Shown here: one piece after another, positions 39,250-48,800 of the stretch
Position numbering within the stretch: the stretch's first letter is position 1
Layout of the letters: each line of letters starts with the position of its first letter
DNA from: Micromussa lordhowensis
Lineage: Eukaryota; Cnidaria; Anthozoa; Scleractinia; Lobophylliidae
Reading direction: 5' to 3'
Assembly (NCBI GenBank): GCA_964020085.1
Contig: OZ026609.1
Coordinates: forward strand, 5,689,156 to 5,753,155
Length of the DNA: 64,000 nt
Position numbers and translations under genes: made by a program
The notes under the pieces: generated by a model
What the model saw: only the letters and a program-made list of their open reading frames with translations
What the model was told of the DNA's origin: nothing
The model's database searches: none

Positions 39250-39854
39250 CATGGTTTTTACGATTTTTACGTATTTCAGCGCAAAAAAACGATATTTATT
39301 AAGTTTCTTTATCTAACAAACTTTGCGCAACACAGTTTTCTTCTTGTTTTACTTTGAGCGCTCTGACCACTGCGTCATCCCTGCAGCAACAAACTCAGCT
39401 TTAAATGATAAAGAAATTATTTTGGCATTCTTTGCTTTAAAGTTTGAAGGCGAAATAAACATTCATTTTCTCTTTTATTTAGATTCGTGTTCTCTCAATC
39501 CATGCAAAAATGGTGGTAACTGTTCGGTTGATGACATTGGAAGATACAGTTGTGAATGTCCTCGGGGAATTGGAGGAGAAAACTGTACGGAGGGTACGTT
39601 AAATAATTATTTACTTTTGTCTTTTTGCTTAATCTTCTCTTAATTATCTATGTTTAGTTCCTTTGGTCCAGCTTAAGACTCAGGCTCATCAATAATAATT
39701 TTCCGTCTTCCGATCTGAACTTCTTCATCATCATTATCATAATTATTGTTATTATTTATTGAACTCTGCATTTCTCTTAGAAGTATTGGTTTTTGCTTAA
39801 GATACAGAAAACATGCGCCGTGTTTCTATCGAGTTGTAGGAACACGAGTGGAAG

Positions 39855-39885
<31 letters not shown>

Positions 39886-42800
39886 GAGTCGACAGGCGAG
39901 AGTTTCCACAGCTTTTTCGGGTTCTCCGAAACTTTCACTAGTGTTTCTATAACTCGATAGAAACACAGAGAACCTGTTTTCTTTTTTAGAAAATACTGCG
40001 ACGAAAGAAAAAAAGAAAACAGTTTGTTTACTTTGATCATCAAAATCTAAATTCCCTTTGCTCGGCACATCATTACGTCAACAACTCGTGCTGGTACGTA
40101 GTAGTTTCTATCGAGTTGCAGAAACACGATTTTAAATAAATCAGCGCACGTAATCTCTTTGGGCTATTTTCTAAAAACGGATATTGATAAATTAAAATGT
40201 TTGTCATGATATTCTCTCCCGCTAATTTATTTCACATTTTTTTGTTTTCAATTTACAGATGTCCTGAATGAGTGTGATTCAGGACCATGCATAAATGGAG
40301 GAACATGTCATGATCATCTTGGAAAATTTGAATGTGAATGTTCAAACGATTACTCTGGACGGCAATGTGAACTAGGTAAGGAATTTTGGGAAATTTTTGC
40401 TTGCTTGCTTAGAACCTTTCGTTTTAACACTGCCGAATGAGTTCAGAATTTCGCTTTCACTTGAATTTTGGCTACTCTGATAGTTCGCTTCGAAACGTTC
40501 AATTTCGGGGAAATTTCTTTTGACAGACATTGGTAAATTTTTTTAATCTTTGGTGAATTTTCATCAGAATTTCGCGAAGTTTCGTGAGAACAAAAGGCAA
40601 AATTCGACGAAATTCATTTGCATTACTTTTGCAAGGTACTGTACATAGTTAACCCCTCAGTATACTACCCGTGCCGTTAGTGTCAAAAGCAGGGGAATGC
40701 AAAGTCTATTTTCTCTGTCTCTGTCCCATTTAGTGTCATTGCGACATCGGTGTCATTGCCAGGGTATGCCTATGGTGGTCTTACCGTCTATGTCAATGAC
40801 AGTGTCAAAGTCATTGGCAAGAGTAATTTCATCGTCAGTGTTAACGTCAGTGCAAGTATTGTCAAATGTCAGAGACAGCGTGAACGCCAATACTAATTGC
40901 TGATACATAAACCCATTTACACGAAGTGATTTTGAATGAACATTTTCTTAACAGCTTGTGTCACACAAAAGTTTAACTTAGTCTTTGTGGTCGATGGATC
41001 TGGAAGCATCGAATCCCAGGGAGAAGGCAACTTTCAACGTTCCAAAGACTTCATAATTGAGCTTGTGCGTTCCTTCAAGATTGGGAAAAAGGACACAAAC
41101 GTTGCTCTGGTATTATACTCAAAGAAAGCCCAAGTTGTGTTTGACTTAGACAAATATGATAAAGTTGACTACATTGTGAAAGCAATCGATAAAATGTCCT
41201 ATCCAGGTGGTTATACAAAGACTGGCTATGCGCTTGACAAAGTTCGCACAAAGGTCTTTAAAGGTCTGAAGAAGGACCGAAAATCATTACCAAAGGTTGT
41301 GCTGGTATTGACAGATGGTTTGTCACAAGATGACGTTGCAGGTCCTGCTAAAAAGCTTCGCGACGAGGGTGCTACTATCATCAGTCTAGGCGTTGGTTGT
41401 TGCTATGACGACCAAGAGTTGAAAGAAATGGCGTCTGATCCCGACGAGCAGCACGTGTTTGAAGTGTCATTTTCAGCTTTGAGCGGAATTAAAGATGTGG
41501 TGCGAGAACAGATCTGTACTGGTGAGTGAACATAATCTGTAAAAAAATAATAGTAATCGAGATTTATTCTTTCTTCATTACTGAAGAGTGGAAAAAGACT
41601 GCGAGCAGTCTCCGTTTTGCTCAAAAATCCGTGAGGAAGAACCCAACAGAAGTGAGCGGTCGTGAGAGTGCGAACTTGACATAAGAAGCCGCGAGACGAC
41701 CGCTCTACTCGCCGCTCACATTTCACGTTCACATTCCACTCGCACGCTCACTTTTTTTGCGTTCTTCCCCAAGGATTTTCGAGCAAAAGAGGGACTACTC
41801 GCAGACTAGATTGTAAGGGGACATACCACAACTGTCTCATAGGACATCGAGCAATTTGAAAGTTATTGGTATAATTCCCAGCCAGTTCTAATTTTCAGTT
41901 TTTAAAGTTAGAAAGCATTTTTTTCTTTTGGTATTTTACTGGTAACGTTACTAAGTTTAGAAGTGTTTTGAAACTTCTACAGTAGGATTACATTAATTAA
42001 AGTTTTCCTCATCTTCAAATATGTTCAAACCAATGCTCGTTTTCTATAAGTGCCAATGGTTTTGAGTTTTCCTTTATTACCAACGATTGATAGTCGTTAA
42101 TATGGGGGACTTCATCTTTTTTTTCCTTTTTATTTCAGTCACATTTTGATGTTTCTTTTCCTTTAGCAATCGACTTCTGCTTCAGTGATACATGTCAAAA
42201 TGGTGGAAAGTGCGTGAGTCTGCCGAGTGACTTTCAATGCGATTGTACACCGGGGTGGGAAGGAAAAGAATGCGAAACTGGTTTGTATTTAGATGCTTCC
42301 GTATCTGTGTAAGGGCTTCTTTACACGAGCCGGGGTTGATTTCTAGCTCGGGTTGAATCATCGCAGAGAGTGCTAAAAATTACAAATTTAACATCCCGGG
42401 TTGTCAGTCCGCAATAGCCTGTAGTTTGCTTCGAGCCTGACCCGGGTCAGCCTTTGTACCGCCCGAAAAACCGAAAACATGGGCTAGAAAGATGACAAAC
42501 AAAAAGCGTACAAAATCCAGTGTAACGGAATGGTGGGAGGCCATGTGTTTGCATGAAAGAAAAGGAGAAACTTCAACCCTTCTAGTCGGGTCATTACCCT
42601 AATCTCGACAAGGGTTACCCGGCAGGGCGGGTGGACCCGGCTTCACTATTTGGTCATGTAATCGTTAAAAAAACACTGTGGTGATTCAATCCGGGTTAGG
42701 AAGTAACCCAGGGTCGCGTAAAGAGGCCCTTGTACGTGACTGTCAAGACAGGCCAACAGAATATTTGCATTTATATCTAGCGGTCAATACAGTATCTATG

Positions 42801-45800
42801 TCTGGCAAGTAATTAACTAAATTGCCCAGAAGTCGAACTTTGAAAGCTGAGAAAACATCCACGACGCTCAAAACCCTAGCGGGAGGAGGGCGCCGAAGAA
42901 AGACGCCCTGCGACTACCTACGGCCGCGAAGGATCTTGAAAACGTCTAGTAATGAACAGTAAGGCAATCCCTGAGTAAAAGGGTAAATAATTAGTAAATT
43001 GTATTAAATTATAGTATAAGAACATGATGCTCTATTTTTAGATGTCGATGAATGTGCCACCGGTCTCACTCAGTGCTCCGAAAACCAAGTCTGTCAGAAC
43101 TTTCCTGGAGGGTCAACATGTCTGTGTTCAAACAATCGATATGGGGAAAACTGCACCACGCGTAAGTAATGTCAGTACTTCAAAATGGCTCATAATAGAA
43201 CCTGATCATGGCATGACAACATGTTCATTTAGGTTTAGACGTTTGTGCAATACCATACATCACATTTGTAAGCACATTTCTCCTCTGTTTTGGAATTTGC
43301 GCGTGGTCATTATCTGTGCTTAGAAAACGGACGGATTGCGTGTAGTCAAACGTTCCACAACTGGATAAGACCTTAAGGAACAGAAAAGTGGGCCAGTTAA
43401 GGGAGGTATCCGCTGGTAGGAGATAGAAGGTACTTTTTTAAGTTGGGCAGGAATATAACTGTGTTCTTTAATTTCCCCCTCGTGTCAGGGGGTCCTCACA
43501 CGTTTACGGGATGGGGGCCTTCTATGAGAGGTGTCTGATTACTAGAGGTTCGTACTTCAGATATCCACCTTATATTCGTGTTCTAATCGCGATAGAAAAT
43601 TACCATAAGCGACTTGTTCCTGTTCAAACATTGTGGAATTGTTCTTGCGCCGAAAAGGAAAAAGGCAAAAAGAAAAACAACAGCAAAAAAAAAGCACAAC
43701 AAAACAAAAAACCAAAAACAGAAACGAAACAAAAAGTGGGTATTAGGGCTGAAAAGTTTTTAAGTTCCCGTTGCATAGTGCAGAAAGTACAACGATCAAC
43801 GTAACTTACACCCTTTTCGTCTTTTGATAACGCAGGATGCCAATATACCCAAGTTGATGTGGCCTTTCTGTTGGACAGCTCTGGCAGCATACAAAGCTCT
43901 GGTGAGCATAATTACCAGATCACGAAAGACTTCGTCAAAGGGATTGTCAAATCGTTTACAATCGGTCCAGATGACACGACAGTTGCTGTGGCAACATTTT
44001 CTAGCAAGTCCAAGTTTCGGATCCACTTTGATTTCACAAAGTACAACACATCAGCGGATATTGTTGATGCAATTCAACATATTCCCTACTATGATGGATA
44101 TACTTACACGGGTGATGCCTTGAATCGTCTAAGAACAGAGCTCTTTCCGGTGGCAAGAACAGGAGTGCCTCACATCCTTATTGTTCTTACTGACGGTCGG
44201 GCACAGGACCAAGTAGATGACCCATCAAGGCGTCTCCGTGACATGGGAGTGCATATTATCGCTGTTGGTGTTGGCGATGCAGATAATAAGGAACTGGAAG
44301 AGATTGCAAGCGACCCTGATGATGAAAATGTCTTTACGACAAGTTTTGATTCAATTGTAAATCTTGCTGGGTCTATCCTGGAGGATGTTTGTAAAGGTGA
44401 GAAATGCACATAGGGCTACGTTCACGCAAAGATATAGTGCTGCGTTCAGACACTGGTACTCGAAGTACCCCAGTACCAGTCTCGTGCTAGACTACAAGTT
44501 CAAGAGCTTATACCCGGGCACGAGCACTCGGCCCGAATTCTGTTCTAGTGTGAGTACTTGGAAAAAAGGTGTGTTCACATTAGTACCCAGCGAGAATTAC
44601 ACTCGGGCACCGTGCTCGGGCACCAAGTGTGAACATAGCCTAAGAGAAAAACAAGAAGCGGCAGCAATATCGTCATCACCACCAACAACAACGACGACGG
44701 AAACAACAACAGGGACAACTGAAACAATAACAATGCAATTTAAGCTATATGTAAACTTTTTTTATAGTTTTTCATAACAATTTCCCTTTTTCCTTCTTTC
44801 TTGTTTTCAGTGATTGATCATTGTTTTGGAAGCCCCTGCAGAAATAAGGGCACATGTTATAATACCTTGAATGACTACAACTGCACATGCTCTGCGGGTT
44901 TTTCGGGAAAAAGCTGCGAAGGTTAGTGAACCTGACTCACTCTAAGATGATCGGTTCATTTGATTGTTTCGTTATTATAGATTGCAATAAACATGTTGAC
45001 GTGTCTATGAGTTTTTCGAGGTGACAAGAAGCTGGACTACAAATAGATAGTAGCTCGGCATGTCACAACGAAAAGGGCGCTTGCGCATGTCTTGTCGAAT
45101 GTGACAAGCCTGTGAAGGTGTGCCTTAACTGCTCGTTTAAGTATAAAGTATCACTTTTAAGGCAACATAAACATGAATATTAAAGGTACATGGTATAGAA
45201 ATTCATGTCATTGTTAAGGCGATTTAATTTTTTATGGATTTTCTATAAGACCTCTAAAAGAGCTCACTCACGGTATTTTGAATTATTTTGGCCCTGTAAG
45301 AAATTACCTTTAAATTGAAGGAAACCTGAAGACAGTAGCTTACTAAGATAGAAAAAAACTGCGAAGACATAATAATAAACCATAAAGGAACAAGGATGGA
45401 GAAGATCAGCACGAACTACAAACGACGAACTTAATAAAAATTTAAGCTCGACTTTTCAAGATGCGCAAACTGTCATGTAGCTCCCTTAATGAAGAATATC
45501 TCTCTTATTTTCTAGTTAGGGACTATTGCTACGTTAATCCCTGTCAGAACAACGGAGCCTGCCACAGTCTTCCTGACAGCTACACATGTGATTGTCCTGC
45601 AGGATCCTCAGGTGTAAACTGCGAAGGTACGTCCTTTGTGAATTAGGTCAGATTTCGTTTTTTCACTCACGGTAAGACTTTCCTTATCGTTTTTTTTACG
45701 GGAGTGAATTAAATAACAAAAAGATGTATCTCAAAGAAAGTTGTCTAAGTATATAGACCCTGCTAATTTAATATTATTTTTTATGCATTTAAATTAGCGT

Positions 45801-48800
45801 TACTAACCTCATTTCAGAGTGAAAATTCTTTTGAATTACCAACTTCAAAATGAGATTAATAAGGTTAACTTGCAAAAGAATTCATAATTAGCCGCCATTT
45901 ATGAAAGTGGTCTATGGTACGTTAAATAGTGATTTAGTATATGGCTAGCCTCGTGAACGGGCAACATGAAGCAAATTATGCGCTGTGAATGGCTACCTGA
46001 GCAGGCACGATGGCGCCATCTTGCCCGCTCGGGACTCCTGGGGGTGTCGTTATGGACCTCGACTCCGTCTAGTCCATAAACTCGCAAAAAATTAACTTGG
46101 CCGATATCCAACTATCTTGACTGCCGAAACGAGCATGGTGAATAGCCCATTTATATTGATTTGCTATGTTTTTAGTCATAGATTATTGTTTCAACTCGCC
46201 ATGTCAAAATGATGGAACATGCCACAATCTTGCGGATAACTACACGTGCGACTGCCCTACGCAATATACGGGACATAGCTGTGAAGGTTAGCCTCAGCAC
46301 AAGTGACAGCCACAGGAAGTTTCCTGTGGGATCGAAAAAAAAGTTGTTGTTGTCGTCGTTGATAGTGGACATTAATAACGTTGGAGCAATTCTCACCAGC
46401 ATACTTTGTTTGTTTTCAGTGATGAACCATTGTTACGATAGTCCTTGCCAAAACAATGGAACCTGTCATAACCATTTGGAAAACTACATTTGCACTTGTC
46501 TTGAGGAATTTATAGGACAAAACTGTGAAGGTGTGTGTCAGAGTAGATTTAAAAGTGTCGTAGTTCTTATCTATTCCTTTCTACGCCATAAGTGCTTGTG
46601 ACGATCAAATCACGGCTATAAAGCGCTGGTTTCCATTGTTTACTTGCAGTAAGGAATCATTGTCAAAGCAAACCCTGCCAAAACAACGGAACTTGTCGAA
46701 ATCTTCCAGACAGCTTCGCATGTAATTGTCCTGCGGGATCATCAGGGTTAAACTGCGAAGGTAGGACGCTTGTAAACTGATGGACGTTATAAAGGAGCTT
46801 AGTCAGGGTATTTTGAGTTGTTTGGGTATGTAAAAAAAAAATTCCTTTAAATTGAAGGAAACCTGGAAATAATAGTTTGCTAAGATAGAAATTCGTCGAG
46901 GAGACAATTATAAACCATAAAGGACCAAAGATGGTTAAAGGTGGCAAACATTAACACGGATTACAAACGAAGAACTTAAAAGAAAAAGACTGTACTTTCT
47001 CAAGATGCGCAAACCATGACGTAGCTCCTTAACGATGTGTGATTTTGATGGAATTTGAGGGCATAAATCTTTATGCGATATGTCTTTATGTCGAGATTGC
47101 TGTCATAATTTTGTTAGCGAACGGGACTTTGGGCGCGATGCCCAACGAGTTTGCCAAGCAGAAAGGTCTCTGAAGAGTCCCTTGGTCAGGACGAAACGAA
47201 AGTGCTGCTTAAGACCAACCACGAACAATGTGTTATCACAAGTAACTGTCAACCTTATTGCCAATTTTAAATCTTTGTGACGTGGCGATAGAAGGTGATA
47301 GCTAAGTAAGCCGTATTGATAAGTTGTGGATGCCAAATGATACATTTTTTTTTTTGCTTTGCTGCTAGTGATGAATTATTGCTTCAATTCGCCTTGCCAA
47401 AATAATGGAACATGCCTCAGTCTGTCGGATAACTACACATGTGACTGCACCGATCAGTTTACAGGACACAACTGTGAAGGTTGGTCTCAAATTTGTATAA
47501 ATTAGGCCTATTGCCCACACCTTCCCTAGTCTCTGGAATGCATTTCGAGCCTTCTGCAGCCGGTTCACAATATCGTTACTGCCCTCCTTATCTACAGTAG
47601 CTCCTAGATATGGAAACTCCTCAACGTCGTCCACCTCCCCCCGATTCACCACGATGCATATGCTCCCCGTAATAAGTTCAAAACAGTTTTCATTCGGTTT
47701 GTCTTTGTCATTTTCAGTGATGGACCATTGCTATGATAGACCTTGCCAAAACAATGGAACATGTCACAACCAGTTGGAGAGCTTTACTTGTATTTGTCAT
47801 GCGGGGTTTGCAGGACAAAATTGCGAAGGTGTGTCTTTCTTTAAGTGATATTGAAATGGTGCATTAATAGCTATTCCTTTTTCATCACGCAAGACACACG
47901 TTTGATCACAAGAGGGAAAGCACTCAATGATAACTGGCTTTCTTTTTTCAGTGAGGGATCGTTGCCAAAGAATTCCCTGCCAAAACAACGGAACGTGTCA
48001 CAATCTTCCAGACAACTACACATGTGATTGTCCTATAGGCTTCTCGGGTCTGAACTGCGAAGGTAAGTCGTTTGCTAAACCGGAAATTTTATTTTCTGTA
48101 CAGGGTGGGTACTTCGCCGTCGTAGTCGTCTTCATCATCAAAGATCGTTGCTCGAGTTAACCTAACGGATTTTAAGGACAAACAATTAATACATATATTC
48201 GATCTATTCTCTTCTGTCGCACCGAAACACTGTGAACGCCGAGCAAGCAATTGTAAACAGGCACTGTCCGTAATACAGTAGAACCCGTAATACAGTTGAA
48301 CCTTGATCTAACGAAGGGCCAAAGGACTGGCAAAATATGTTCGCTGTAACGAGGTTCCGTTGTACAGTTGAACCTCGATATAACGAACCTCTATATAGCG
48401 AAGTCATCGGTATAACGAACGACTTTCCTGGCCACAGTAATACGGATGTAGTAAAATTTACGGAAAAGAACCTCGATACAACGAAACTTCGTTATCGCGA
48501 ACATATTTTGCCAATCCCTTGGCCCTGCGTGATATAAGTTCTTTTCCACATAGTTTACTATTGCTGGGGCCAGAAAAACGATATGCCGAATTTTTACCGC
48601 TTCTTTGAACTTCATCTTTCTGTAATTGTGTTTAACTGATGAAGGTAACAGAAGTTATCAGGAACACAATTTTTGCGAACTTTCGTTTTTTTTCCTCAGT
48701 TATGGACCATTGTTATGATCGCCCATGCCAAAACAACGCAACATGTCACAACCATTTGGAAGACTACACTTGTGTTTGTGCTGTAGGATTTACTGGACAG

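Noticed and set aside
44364..44777. 137-codon plus-strand frame
   Set aside because: It overlaps the end of VWA5 in another frame and a MITE; no domain.
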